Assembly: GCA_040381535.1 (NCBI GenBank)
Contig: JBEIHF010000001.1
Span: forward strand, 124,001 to 188,000
From: Micavibrio_A sp040381535
GTDB taxonomy: Bacteria; Pseudomonadota; Alphaproteobacteria; Micavibrionales; Micavibrionaceae
Direction of reading: 5' to 3'
DNA length: 64,000 nucleotides
Part shown: positions 54,194-63,604 of the stretch, in pieces
Layout: each line of letters starts with the position of its first letter
Numbering within the stretch: the first letter of the stretch is position 1
Notes under the pieces: generated by a model
Database searches by the model: none
What the model was told of the DNA's origin: nothing
What the model saw: only the letters and a program-made list of their open reading frames with translations
Program-made: the position numbers and the translations under genes

Positions 54194-55846
54194 ATGTCTG
54201 TCGCCCACGATATCCCCCTTGTTTCCACCATCGCAATCGGTCTCGGCGCAGCGTTTTTATGTGGGTTTATCGCCACCAAACTGCGCCTCTCTCCACTCGT
54301 AGGGTATTTGCTGGCAGGCATTATCATAGGCCCCCATTCGCCGGGATTCGTCGCCGACATCAAGATAGCGGAACAGCTATCCGAGATCGGCGTGGTTCTT
54401 CTGCTCTTTGGCGTCGGCCTGCATTTCTCTATTCAGGATTTCATGGAGGTCAAAAAGATCGCCTCCGTCGGTGCGCTGGTAAGAACCACGCTTATCACCG
54501 CCATCGGTGTATGTATCGGATCATTGATGGGATGGAACACGGGAACAGGCCTACTGTTCGGATTATGTTTGTCGGTCGCATCCACGGTTGTCATGCTCCG
54601 TGCACTCGAAGAATATAATTTGCTTCCCACCATCGCAGGAAAAATATCTGTCGGCTGGACAGTAGTCGAAGATGTCATGATGGTGCTCGCGATGGTAATG
54701 ATCCCTGCAATCGCGGCAGGCACCGCGGTGGAAGGCAGCGGCGGAACGGGCGTACAGCTTCTTCTCGCTTTTGGAAAAATCGGATTGTTCGCAGCGATCA
54801 TGGTCATCGTGGGACGCCGCGTTCTCCCGTGGCTCCTCAGCGCCGTAGCGCGCACGGGGTCACGCGAACTTTTCACCCTCGCCGCCATATCGATGGCGAT
54901 GGGAATCGCGTTCGGTGCGACGATGTTGTTCGGTGTGAGCCTCGCTCTCGGCGCGTTCTTCGCCGGCATGATGATCCGCGAATCCGATTTGAACCACGAA
55001 GTCGCCGACCGCGTATTACCGTTTCAGGATGCTTTCGCGGTTTTGTTTTTCGTTGCCGTCGGCATGTTGTTCGACCCCGCGATTCTTATAGAAAGCCCGC
55101 TCGCCGTTTTTCTTACCGTCTTTGTCATTATCGTTGTCAAATCCCTGATGACGTTCGTCATCGTTCGCGCATTCGGCTATCCGCGAAAAACATCGCTGAT
55201 AATCGGTATCGGATTGGCACAAATCGGAGAATTTTCCTTTATCCTGATCGCGCTCGGCACTTCGCTAGGCGTCATGCCCGAAGAAGCGCGCAACCTTATC
55301 CTCGCAGGCGCGCTAGTATCTATTGCCCTCAACCCGATTTTGTTCCGCCTGACTCGCGATTGGGCAATACGACGCGGCCTCACGCAGGAACGAATGTCGG
55401 ATGACACGCTTGCGCATCTGGAAACAGAAGAGAAAATTGCCCTGAAAAACCTTATTGTGCTTATCGGATCCAGCAACACAGGCCGCCACATCATCAACGC
55501 AATCGACACAACGCAAAACGATTTGGTCATCCTCGACGAAAATCGGGAGAAAGTGGAAAAACTGCGCTCGCGCGGCTTCCACGCCGTTGCCGGCAATGCA
55601 ACCGAAAGTGACGTGCTTATCGAGGCCGGTATCGACAAGGCTTATGCGGTGATGATTACAGTGCCGGACCCGTTTGAATCCTTGCGTATAGTAGAACTGA
55701 TCGAAACCATCAATCCTTCGGCCCGTGTCTTCGTGCAGTCCCGCAACGATGATGAAACCGAACTGTTCGATTCCAAAATGGTGGAAAAAGCAGTCAGCGC
55801 AACGGAAGAAGTCGCCCGATGTATGGTTGGTGCTTTAAAGGGCTAA
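54194..55846 (+). CDS. Kef-type cation:proton antiporter with C-terminal RCK-like domain
   Basis: 550 aa. Residues 1-385 form the CPA2 antiporter membrane domain (LSPLVGYLLAGIIIGP; GVSLALGAFFAGMMIRES; GLAQIGEFSFIL). Residues about 405-540 form a TrkA-N/RCK-like Rossmann domain (YbaL/RosB type). The dinucleotide loop reads IGSSNTGRH instead of GxGxxG, with the middle Gly replaced by Ser, so ligand binding may differ. Likely K+ or Na+ efflux in pH or electrophile stress. Its last four bases overlap the end of the convergent MFS gene. Confidence 0.88.
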   Translation: MSVAHDIPLVSTIAIGLGAAFLCGFIATKLRLSPLVGYLLAGIIIGPHSPGFVADIKIAEQLSEIGVVLLLFGVGLHFSIQDFMEVKKIASVGALVRTTLITAIGVCIGSLMGWNTGTGLLFGLCLSVASTVVMLRALEEYNLLPTIAGKISVGWTVVEDVMMVLAMVMIPAIAAGTAVEGSGGTGVQLLLAFGKIGLFAAIMVIVGRRVLPWLLSAVARTGSRELFTLAAISMAMGIAFGATMLFGVSLALGAFFAGMMIRESDLNHEVADRVLPFQDAFAVLFFVAVGMLFDPAILIESPLAVFLTVFVIIVVKSLMTFVIVRAFGYPRKTSLIIGIGLAQIGEFSFILIALGTSLGVMPEEARNLILAGALVSIALNPILFRLTRDWAIRRGLTQERMSDDTLAHLETEEKIALKNLIVLIGSSNTGRHIINAIDTTQNDLVILDENREKVEKLRSRGFHAVAGNATESDVLIEAGIDKAYAVMITVPDPFESLRIVELIETINPSARVFVQSRNDDETELFDSKMVEKAVSATEEVARCMVGALKG

Positions 55847-57105
55847 TCTTTTTTATGTTCGTGATGCGCGACGTGAATGACGGTCTTTCTCATTTCCGGC
55901 CAGAACATCGCAGCGCCCGCCGTGACAATCAATGTACCAACACCGCCCACGACGACGGACTGAACAAGACCTATGAGTTTGGCGAGCACGCCCGATTCAA
56001 AAGCGCCGATCTCGTTCGATGAAATGACAAACATGGAATTCACCGATGATACGCGCCCACGCATGTTGTCTGGCGTCATGATCTGCACCAGCGTGTGACG
56101 GATGACCATGCTGACGGAATCGAACATCCCCGATAATGCTAAGAACAAAACCGACAGCCAGAAAATTTCGGATACGCCAAATCCGATCATCGAAACACCG
56201 AAGCCCGCGACGACCCAAAGCATCGTTGTTACCTTTATAACCTTCATCGGCCGCACGGCCATGAAAAGACTGATAACCACAGCCCCCATGGCAGGCGCGG
56301 CGCGCAAGATGCCAAGCCCTTCGGAGCCGATATGCAGGATTTCCGCAGCAAAAGCAGGCAAAAGTGCTATAGCGCCGCCGAACAAGACAGCAAGCATATC
56401 GAGCGACATGGCACCGAGCAGCACTGGCGATTTCACAAGAAATTTCCAGCCGGCCTTTATGCTTTCGACCGTGCGCTCGCGTTTTTCTTTTGGTATATAG
56501 GCTTCGGCTTTGATACCCCCCATCATCAGAACAGAAGCCGCAAGCATGGCGACGGGAAGTATCCACGCGATGAGCGGGCCGTATCCGCCGTAAATAATTC
56601 CGGCGAGCGCGGGCGCGACAATTACCGCCATTTGAAATCCGCTGCTCATCCATGCTGATGCTGCGGGAATATCTTTCCTTGGCACTTTTTGCGCTATCAG
56701 CGCGAAAGATGCGGGCATGATGAAAGCACGCGCAAGACCCGAGGCGAAAATTGCGCCATAGGCCAGAACCAGAAACAAGGATATTTCCAGCGTGATGATT
56801 CCCGATCCTATTACAAATAACATCGCCGCCGTGCATGTGAGAGCGATCAGGCAAAAAAGATACACGCGCTGCGGACGCGAATTATCCACGACGTGCCCGG
56901 CATAAAGCGCGGCGGTGATCGCAGGGATAGCTTCCACCAATCCGGCTAGACCGAGCAAAAACGGATCGCGAGTGAGCACGTAAATCTGCCAGCCGATGAT
57001 AATGCCTTGCGCCTGTAGCCCTCCGAGCGCGAGAATGCGCGCGAACAACATCAAGCGGAAATCGCGCGACGCCAATATTTCGAAAGTGAGTTTTTTATCT
57101 ACCAT
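55843..57105 (-). CDS. MFS transporter (EntS-like)
   Basis: 420 aa with 12 membrane helices. N-terminal FRLMLFARILALGGLQAQGIII and a conserved MTPDNMRGRVSSVNSM loop, typical of the EntS/enterobactin-exporter-like MFS group common near unrelated genes. Substrate unknown. No siderophore genes are in the window. Converges with the Kef-like gene with a 4-base overlap and diverges from greB. Confidence 0.87.
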   Translation of the reverse strand: MVDKKLTFEILASRDFRLMLFARILALGGLQAQGIIIGWQIYVLTRDPFLLGLAGLVEAIPAITAALYAGHVVDNSRPQRVYLFCLIALTCTAAMLFVIGSGIITLEISLFLVLAYGAIFASGLARAFIMPASFALIAQKVPRKDIPAASAWMSSGFQMAVIVAPALAGIIYGGYGPLIAWILPVAMLAASVLMMGGIKAEAYIPKEKRERTVESIKAGWKFLVKSPVLLGAMSLDMLAVLFGGAIALLPAFAAEILHIGSEGLGILRAAPAMGAVVISLFMAVRPMKVIKVTTMLWVVAGFGVSMIGFGVSEIFWLSVLFLALSGMFDSVSMVIRHTLVQIMTPDNMRGRVSSVNSMFVISSNEIGAFESGVLAKLIGLVQSVVVGGVGTLIVTAGAAMFWPEMRKTVIHVAHHEHKKD

Positions 57106-57160
57106 AGTTGGCCTATATAAGACGCTTTTTTATCCTGGCAACAAGAGGTAATGTAGCGTC

Positions 57161-57724
57161 ATGAGCAAGGCATTCACCAAAGAGCCCGACGGAACGGGCG
57201 GCAACGACGATGATGATTTCGAAGAAGAAATTCTTCCCGAAGGGATCAAGAACCTGATGACGCCGCAAGGCTATGTGGTTTTGCGGGAAGAATTGCGCTG
57301 GCTTTTGCGCGAGGAACGCCCGCGTATCACCGAAATAGTCAGCTGGGCGGCGGGAAACGGCGATCGCTCCGAAAACGGTGATTATCTATATAATAAGAAG
57401 CGGTTACGCGAAATAGACCGCCGCGCGCGGTATCTCACTAAGCGCACTGAAGACGCGGAAATCGTCGACCCCAAAAACCAGCAAGGATTGGAACAGGTTT
57501 TTTTCGGCGCGACCGTCACTTACGCAAAAGATGATGATTCCGAATTCACCGTCAAACTCGTCGGCGTTGACGAAGCCGATTTCGATAAGGGAAAAATAAA
57601 CTGGGCCTCACCTGTGGGCCGTGCGCTCATGAAACTTCGGATCGGAGATACCGCCGATGTGCGCGTCGATGGAAAAACAGAGATCCTCGAAGTCGTTAAA
57701 ATAGAATATATTATCGAAGAGTGA
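57161..57724 (+). CDS. greB: Transcription elongation factor GreB
   Basis: Binds the RNA polymerase secondary channel and stimulates cleavage of backtracked transcripts. 187 aa. Starts MSKAFTKEPDG like other GreB proteins, with an added acidic stretch (DDDDFEEEILPEG). Coiled-coil tip acids in GDRSENGDYLYNKKRLREID and a C-terminal FKBP-like domain (SPVGRALMKLRIGD). Short AAGAGGTAA ribosome site before the ATG. Diverges from the MFS gene. Confidence 0.92.
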   Translation: MSKAFTKEPDGTGGNDDDDFEEEILPEGIKNLMTPQGYVVLREELRWLLREERPRITEIVSWAAGNGDRSENGDYLYNKKRLREIDRRARYLTKRTEDAEIVDPKNQQGLEQVFFGATVTYAKDDDSEFTVKLVGVDEADFDKGKINWASPVGRALMKLRIGDTADVRVDGKTEILEVVKIEYIIEE

Positions 57725-57752
57725 TTAAGACGCGGGAGCGGTGTCTACATAA

Positions 57753-57999
57753 TTGACATCTGATCCGGTAGCCAAAGACTACATTCCATCTACGGTTGGG
57801 AAGCCCTTGAATAATCAGTTCGGATTCAAAGCCTTCGATGATTTCTACAGGAGCTGGGTAGACACGTTCTATTTAAAAACGCATCGTGTTTATCGATGAC
57901 GATTTGAATTGGTATGAAGACGACAAGGACTTCCTGATCGCCATATCCGAGAGCCCTCGCCGCCAGTACTACGGTAACCGCGCCGCCGACACGCACTAA
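57753..57999 (+). pseudogene. Frameshifted small gene of unknown function
   Basis: From TTG at 57753 one frame reads TSDPVAKDYIPSTVG, then FGFKAFDDFYRSWVDTFYLK and stops soon after. A second frame continues as RIVFIDDDLNWYEDDKDF, then LIAISESPRRQYYGNRAADTH, up to TAA at 57997-57999. The join falls at a run of five As (57875-57879). Deleting one A fuses them into about 82 aa. Either a decayed gene or a homopolymer sequencing error. No family recognised. This fills the 318-base gap after greB. A terminator follows. Confidence 0.5.
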
Positions 58000-58002
58000 A
58001 CA

Positions 58003-58028
58003 AAAAGCCCGCTGGCCAGCGGGCTTTT
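58003..58028. terminator. Bidirectional terminator
   Basis: A perfect 26-base palindrome (11-bp stem, GGCC loop) with A run before and T run after. Serves the small frameshifted gene and the convergent vWA gene. Confidence 0.85.
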
Positions 58029-58042
58029 GAAATCATTTCACA

Positions 58043-60175
58043 TCAGCGATATTGATATGGCATAGGCTGGGGCACGAGGATAGGCTCTCCAACTGCACCG
58101 CCATTGCCTTGCGCGGGCATAGCAGCAGCCGTCTTCGCTTTATAGATAAGATTGATGAATTCGGAACGGTAACCAAACGGATCATCACCCTTATTCGCAT
58201 TCGCGGCTTTCAAAACATCGTCATAGGTCAATGTGCCCGTGAATTTACCGCCTTTCAAAAGCTGTGCGAACCCTGCAACCGCTTCCGCCCAGTTGGTTTC
58301 TCGAATTACCGTTGCATCTGTTATTTCGTTATCAGACGTCACGGGCGTGGTGATCAGCTTGCTCGTGATTTCTTTGGGCAGTTTATAACGGATTTTAACG
58401 AACGCTATCTCGTCGCTCACATTCGCTTTTGTTTCCACTTTTAGTGCATAACGACTTTCATCGATCATTGGCGTGACGCCGAGCGGCGTGAATTCATACA
58501 CAGCGGTTACTTCCGCGCCCGCACCGATATCACCCGCATCGACTTTATCATTGTTGAAGTCTTCGGTCGCCAGCACGCGGGTTTCATAACCCACCAATCT
58601 ATATTCCGAAACCGCGGACGGGTTGAATTCGACCTGTATCTTTACGTCTTTGGCGATCGGGAACAAAGTCGCGCCCGCTTCTTCGACCAACACTTTGCGT
58701 GCCTCATTGAGCGTGTCGATATAGGCGGCGACGCCGTTTCCATTTTGTGCCAATTTTTGCATCAGCGCGTCGTTATAGTTGCCCGTGCCGAAACCGAGGA
58801 TGGACAAGAATATGCCGCTGTCACGTTCGCGTTCGATAAAGCCTTGCAGCTCACCGGGTTCCGTAATGCCAACATTAAAGTCACCATCCGTGGCCAGCAT
58901 CACGCGGTTGACAGCGTTTTTATCAAAGTTCTGCTGCGCCAGTTGATAGGCAAGGCGAATACCTTCGCCGCCCGCAGTGGAACCGCCCGCAGAAAGATTT
59001 TGCAGCGCCGACAAAATTTCATTCTTCTTCGAAACTTCCGTCGGTTGCAACACAACACCCGCCGCGCCCGCATAGACCACTATGGAAACTTTATCCGTTG
59101 GCTTCAACGTGTCGAGCAACATAGAGAAAGATTGTTTGAGCAAAGGCAATTTGTGCGGATCATCCATAGACCCCGACGTGTCGATCAGGAAGACAAGGTT
59201 GGAATCAGGCGCGGAGGTTTTTTCAACATCAAAACTCTTGATACCGACGGTCATCAGTTTCTTGCCCGCATTCCAAGGTGAATCTTTCACGACAACGTTG
59301 GCCTTAAACGGTTCTTCTTTGGATTCAGGTTTTGGATAGGCGTAGTCGAAATAATTCACCATTTCCTCTACGCGCACCGCATCTTTTTGCGGCAGGATGC
59401 CATTGTCTAATGATTGGCGCACAAATGAATATGAAGCCGTGTCAACATCGATGGAGAAAGTGGAAACCGGTTCGGCCTTAACCTGTTTTACCGAATTTTC
59501 TTCATCGTACGAGAATTTGTCACGGCCTTCGATTTCCATTTGCGGCGCATATGCACCGCCGCCATCATACCCCATCACCATACTAGCCATGGGTGCAGCG
59601 CCTCCGACCAGACTTTGCGGTGCCATTTTGGAGGCGTGGGTTTGAACAGAAGGTGCAGCCATATCCATGGCGGGCGCTTCAGCCATCGCAAAAGATTCTT
59701 CAGCAAGCGGCGTTTCTACTACCTCTGTGCGCGCGGCTACAGGGGGAGCGACAGGAATCGGCATGGCGTAACTCTCAGAACGCAAAGCCTCTTCCGCGTT
59801 CGCAATGTTGATTTCTTCTTGAGCATTGATTTCCGCTATCGTTTGCGAAAGTTCCGCAGAGCCGTCGGAACGCGTGCTTTGTGTAGCGATATAATTCGCA
59901 CCGACCATAAGGGCGATACAGGCCGTGGCGAGTCCGCCATAAATGTATTTTTTGTTAGAGGCGTTCATGGTGTCTTTCCTTTCAGAGGTTGTCTGAGAGA
60001 TAAGACGGGCGAACCACGAAGATCCTTGGCGGTTTTTCAAATTATTTTTAAAATTGGCGGATTTCTGGGCCTCAAACGCGGCCACAGCCATGTTCAAAGC
60101 CTTTTTTTTCCGCTCAGAATCAGGGGGTGGGACATCAATAGTTTCGAAGAATTGATTTAGCTCTTCATCTTTCAT
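58043..60175 (-). CDS. Membrane-anchored von Willebrand factor A protein with an N-terminal cytoplasmic domain, ECF-linked
   Basis: 710 aa. Residues 1-75 are cytoplasmic and helical (DEELNQFFETIDVPPPDSER), one membrane helix lies at about 77-96, then a periplasmic Ala/Pro-rich linker (100-230), a YfbK-like N-terminal segment (STFSIDVDTASYSFVRQSL) and a vWA domain with an intact MIDAS DTSGSM at 332-337. A C-terminal YfbK-type region ends the protein. It overlaps the upstream sigma-factor gene by four bases. The place and topology of the N-terminus are those of a transmembrane anti-sigma factor, though no conserved zinc motif is seen. The anti-sigma role is inferred. Confidence 0.85.
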   Translation of the reverse strand: MKDEELNQFFETIDVPPPDSERKKKALNMAVAAFEAQKSANFKNNLKNRQGSSWFARLISQTTSERKDTMNASNKKYIYGGLATACIALMVGANYIATQSTRSDGSAELSQTIAEINAQEEINIANAEEALRSESYAMPIPVAPPVAARTEVVETPLAEESFAMAEAPAMDMAAPSVQTHASKMAPQSLVGGAAPMASMVMGYDGGGAYAPQMEIEGRDKFSYDEENSVKQVKAEPVSTFSIDVDTASYSFVRQSLDNGILPQKDAVRVEEMVNYFDYAYPKPESKEEPFKANVVVKDSPWNAGKKLMTVGIKSFDVEKTSAPDSNLVFLIDTSGSMDDPHKLPLLKQSFSMLLDTLKPTDKVSIVVYAGAAGVVLQPTEVSKKNEILSALQNLSAGGSTAGGEGIRLAYQLAQQNFDKNAVNRVMLATDGDFNVGITEPGELQGFIERERDSGIFLSILGFGTGNYNDALMQKLAQNGNGVAAYIDTLNEARKVLVEEAGATLFPIAKDVKIQVEFNPSAVSEYRLVGYETRVLATEDFNNDKVDAGDIGAGAEVTAVYEFTPLGVTPMIDESRYALKVETKANVSDEIAFVKIRYKLPKEITSKLITTPVTSDNEITDATVIRETNWAEAVAGFAQLLKGGKFTGTLTYDDVLKAANANKGDDPFGYRSEFINLIYKAKTAAAMPAQGNGGAVGEPILVPQPMPYQYR

Positions 60176-60723
60176 GATCCGCTTCCTTCTTTTATGCCCT
60201 CTTTGATACCTGAGAGTTTTTTACGCACCTCATGCACGCGCCATGACACCGTGCTCTCGGCGCAGCCCAGCGCGCTAGCCGCTTCTTTGTGGGATAGTCC
60301 GTGCGCGAAAACGAGAATGACGGTTTCACGCTCTTCTTCCAGCAGCATCGACAACTGCCGCAATTGCTCGTTCGCCGCTGCATTGTTTTCGGGATTGTCG
60401 TTGTTGGACAAACGCGGCGCGGCATCGTCGAGCGCAACTTTGCCTTTGCCCGTGTTGGCGCGGTTTTCAACCCAATCGCGGTATGTGTTCAAAACAATCG
60501 TATAAATCCATGTCGTGAATTTGGAATTCATTTGAAAATTCAAGATGTTTTGTGAAATCTTAATGCAGGCGATTTGCGTAATATCTTCCGCATTCTCGCG
60601 GTGGCCGCACAGATGGAACGCCATTTTATAGACGCTCATATAATGCAGGTCGAGCAACGCGCGAAACGCGCCCGCGTCGCCGGAAACCGAAAGCTGTATC
60701 AATATCTTTTCGTCCCGTTCCAT
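60172..60723 (-). CDS. ECF-family RNA polymerase sigma factor
   Basis: 183 aa. Sigma2 region about 25-90 (LHYMSVYKMAFHLCGHRENA then EDITQIACIKISQNI), an acidic linker, and sigma4 at about 120-175 with the helix-turn-helix GLSHKEAASALGCAESTVSW. The downstream vWA gene starts within its stop (4-base overlap), so the pair is translated together. The 210 bases upstream, shared with the divergent LTA-synthase-like gene, show no recognisable ECF promoter. Not the EcfG general-stress factor, as no NepR or PhyR is adjacent. Confidence 0.92.
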   Translation of the reverse strand: MERDEKILIQLSVSGDAGAFRALLDLHYMSVYKMAFHLCGHRENAEDITQIACIKISQNILNFQMNSKFTTWIYTIVLNTYRDWVENRANTGKGKVALDDAAPRLSNNDNPENNAAANEQLRQLSMLLEEERETVILVFAHGLSHKEAASALGCAESTVSWRVHEVRKKLSGIKEGIKEGSGS

Positions 60724-60933
60724 GGGTTCATCTATTCATGGGACGGGGGCAACGGCAATATCCTTGGCAAAAAATTACAATAGATTTGCTTAAAACCTTT
60801 ATCTGGCTAACAGGGTACGGTATGATAACTTGAAGATCAGTCATGGAGCGCTCATTTAAGCCCCTTTTGCTCATTTTCCTGTCATTACTACAGCCTTAAG
60901 TTTCCCTTCAGCTTCATTTTCCATGGTTAAGGT

Positions 60934-62814
60934 ATGAATATTTCACAATACCTGTTTGGCCGCCTTGCACCCTTTATCGGTTTTTTCCTAATTCTAGAAT
61001 TTGTGGTCAGGATTTTTTTGAGCCTGTACGCAGGCAACAATTTGGAAGGCACGACCTCGGTCCTGCCCAAAGCCTTCGCAATCGGCTTTTTGTTCGATTT
61101 GGCAGTGTTCGCTTACCTTGCCATTCCAATTATTTTTTATACGCTGTGCCTGCCCGAAAAATTACAGGGAAGACGTATAGACAAAATCGGCAGCACAGCA
61201 CTTTTCTTTATATTCACATATGTACTTTTATTTTCGGCTTTAGGCGAATGGCTTTTCTGGGATGAATTCCAGACCCGATATAATTTCATCGCTGTAGATT
61301 ATCTCGTTTACACAAAAGAAGTTATTGGCAACATTCGGGAATCATACCCTTTGGGTTGGTTGTTAAGCAGCATAGCCTTTGTTGCCGCTTGCTTGTCTTT
61401 CGCCTTTTATAAAAATGCGTCCCGTTTTCTGCCTGCCATGGTTTCGCTTTATCGTCGCGTTTTGGGATTTTTCGCCATCATATTGCTTTCATTTTGTTCT
61501 TTTTTTGCCATGCACTCCAGTTATGCGGAAATGACGGACAACCAATATACCAATCAGATTGGCCGGAACGGAATATTCGAACTGTTCAGCGCCTTTCGTC
61601 ATAACGATCTCGACTATGAGAAATTTTATCGCACCAATCCTATAGATGATATTGCAGCTTTCGTACGCAAAGAAACGGGCGCGAGCGCGATAGACACAAA
61701 CCCCCTGCAACGCTTCATCGAAAACAAAGGCGATAAAAAATACAATCTGGTCCTGATCACCGTCGAAAGTCTTGGCGCAAATTTCTTGAAAGAATTTGGT
61801 GGTGAAGGCGACATCACACCCCATCTCGACAAGCTGACCAAAAAATCCTTGTTCTTCAGCAATCTCTATGCCACAGGCACAAGAACGGTCTACGGTCTTT
61901 CGGCCATCACGCTTTCTATGCCGCCTATACCCGGAAACTCCATCGTGCGCCGTGCTGAAAATGAAAACCTCTTCAGTCTTGGCCATGTTCTGGAAACGCA
62001 AGGTTATGAATCAAAATTCATTTACGGCGGCTTTGGATATTTCGACAACATGAACGATTTCTTTGGCGATAACGGTTACAAGATCGTCGACCGCAATGTT
62101 TTATCCAGCGAAGAAATAAATTTTGCCAATATCTGGGGCGTAGCCGATGACGATGTGTATCGCCGCGTCATGAAGGAAAACGACGAAGCCCATGCTCAGG
62201 ACAAACCGTTCTTCGACATGATCATGACCACATCCAACCACCGCCCCTATACTTTCCCCGCAGGAAAAATTGACCTTCCATCCAAAACCAGCGGAAGATG
62301 GGGCGGCGTTAAGTTCACCGATTTTGCCATCGCCGAATTTTTAAAAGAATCTGAAAAACATGCCTGGTTCAAGGATACGATTTTCGTGATCGTGGCCGAC
62401 CATACGGCGGGCAGTTCAGGAAAAACAGAATTAAACCCCGATAAATATCATATCCCTATGTGGATTTATGCGCCCGGCATCATCAAGCCCGGCCGCGTGG
62501 ACAAACTTGCCAGCCAGATCGATATAGCCCCCACGGTCTTAGATTTGATGGGCATTGATTACGAAAGCCGTTTCTACGGCAAGGATTTGATGAAAGAAGA
62601 TCCCGGGCGCGCATTTATCTCCAATTACCAATCGCTAGGTTATTTGACGAAAGAAGGTCTCGTCATTTTGAAACCGGGGCATGAGGTACAATTTTTAAAG
62701 GCGGGTGCAGACGGAGAATATCTTCAGCAAGAAACCATGCCGCAAGCCCTTCTGGATGAAACAATCGGTTATTATCAGAGCGCAGCACAATGGAAAAAAT
62801 GGAGCCGGCAATAG
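60934..62814 (+). CDS. LTA synthase-like/phosphoglycerol transferase family sulfatase
   Basis: 626 aa. Five membrane helices in residues 1-195, then a large periplasmic alkaline-phosphatase-fold domain: metal site VLITVESLGANFL (Glu278), the catalytic Thr within YATGTRTVYG (314-318) and VADHTAG near 490. In Gram-negatives this family includes OpgB-like phosphoglycerol transferases for osmoregulated glucans and phosphoethanolamine transferases for lipid A. The TRTV motif favours the LtaS/OpgB type. The membrane domain suggests an envelope-glycan substrate. Diverges from the sigma factor. Confidence 0.87.
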   Translation: MNISQYLFGRLAPFIGFFLILEFVVRIFLSLYAGNNLEGTTSVLPKAFAIGFLFDLAVFAYLAIPIIFYTLCLPEKLQGRRIDKIGSTALFFIFTYVLLFSALGEWLFWDEFQTRYNFIAVDYLVYTKEVIGNIRESYPLGWLLSSIAFVAACLSFAFYKNASRFLPAMVSLYRRVLGFFAIILLSFCSFFAMHSSYAEMTDNQYTNQIGRNGIFELFSAFRHNDLDYEKFYRTNPIDDIAAFVRKETGASAIDTNPLQRFIENKGDKKYNLVLITVESLGANFLKEFGGEGDITPHLDKLTKKSLFFSNLYATGTRTVYGLSAITLSMPPIPGNSIVRRAENENLFSLGHVLETQGYESKFIYGGFGYFDNMNDFFGDNGYKIVDRNVLSSEEINFANIWGVADDDVYRRVMKENDEAHAQDKPFFDMIMTTSNHRPYTFPAGKIDLPSKTSGRWGGVKFTDFAIAEFLKESEKHAWFKDTIFVIVADHTAGSSGKTELNPDKYHIPMWIYAPGIIKPGRVDKLASQIDIAPTVLDLMGIDYESRFYGKDLMKEDPGRAFISNYQSLGYLTKEGLVILKPGHEVQFLKAGADGEYLQQETMPQALLDETIGYYQSAAQWKKWSRQ

Positions 62815-62871
62815 CCTTTCATGGCACTTATTCCAGCTTGTATGAGCGATAGAAAATGACCAGATGGTGGA

Positions 62872-62963
62872 TGGCGGACAGGGCGGGATTCGAACCCGCG
62901 ATACTGTGTTAGCAGTATACACACTTTCCAGGCGTGCGCCTTCAACCGCTCGGCCACCTGTCC
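62872..62963 (-). tRNA. tRNA-Ser (anticodon GGA)
   Basis: A complete class II tRNA on the minus strand: 7-bp acceptor stem GGACAGG/CCTGTCC, D-arm, anticodon loop CTGGAAA, long variable arm (TATACTG...CAGTAT), T-arm GGGTTCGAATCCC, discriminator G and encoded CCA (62874-62872). Reads UCC and UCU codons. Confidence 0.96.
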
Positions 62964-63155
62964 TAATCCAAAAATGTCGTCCTTCGGCATAGTCTGCGGT
63001 TCCCAAAGACCGCCGGACCTTAGCCAAAATGTCGCCAAAGCACAAGTCTTGAAACGGGCGCTGCCCATGGATACTGGGGATGGCGGAAATCCAGCCCTTT
63101 TCCCTGCCTTTAGAAGCTGTTACGATAGGGACGCAATCGCTTAAAGGCTCCGTCC

Positions 63156-63602
63156 ATGACCGACAAGATCAAGCTCTGGTGTTTCATCCTTCTCCTGCCC
63201 TTTGTTGCAGCGATCGGCCACGATGTCTGGGCCAGCATGTACAAGGACGAAAACATCAAGATGAAGGTGGATGCAGGCGATATTGAAGCGGTGAAATCTT
63301 TTGAGGCCAGCGATTTCGGTTATCTGTTCGTAACCTACACTCCCGAATTTTATCAAAGTTCCCGCCAATCCATCGGCGAGGAAACATGGTTGAAATGGAT
63401 CAACCCCTTGATGCAGATCTACACCTTTATCGTGGCATTGTTCCCTTTGGGTGTATTCATAGCCTGGTTGGTGATCGCCCGCGTGTTCGATATCTGGCCT
63501 TTTTCCAAAGGTATGGACGGGCTTGGGAAAAAGAACGCAGAAGCGAAGGACGTTCGGGCAGAGCGTAACACGGGCACGAACTTCAAATACAAGCGCAAAT
63601 AA
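63156..63602 (+). CDS. Hypothetical small membrane protein
   Basis: 148 aa with two membrane helices (about 6-24 and 87-110) flanking a roughly 60-residue, mostly polar loop (YKDENIKMKVDAGDIEAVKS), and a basic C-terminal tail ending KYKRK. N-out/C-in or both-in topology cannot be fixed. No family recognised. Converges with the hydrolase, 2 bases between stops. Confidence 0.7.
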   Translation: MTDKIKLWCFILLLPFVAAIGHDVWASMYKDENIKMKVDAGDIEAVKSFEASDFGYLFVTYTPEFYQSSRQSIGEETWLKWINPLMQIYTFIVALFPLGVFIAWLVIARVFDIWPFSKGMDGLGKKNAEAKDVRAERNTGTNFKYKRK

Positions 63603-63604
63603 TC

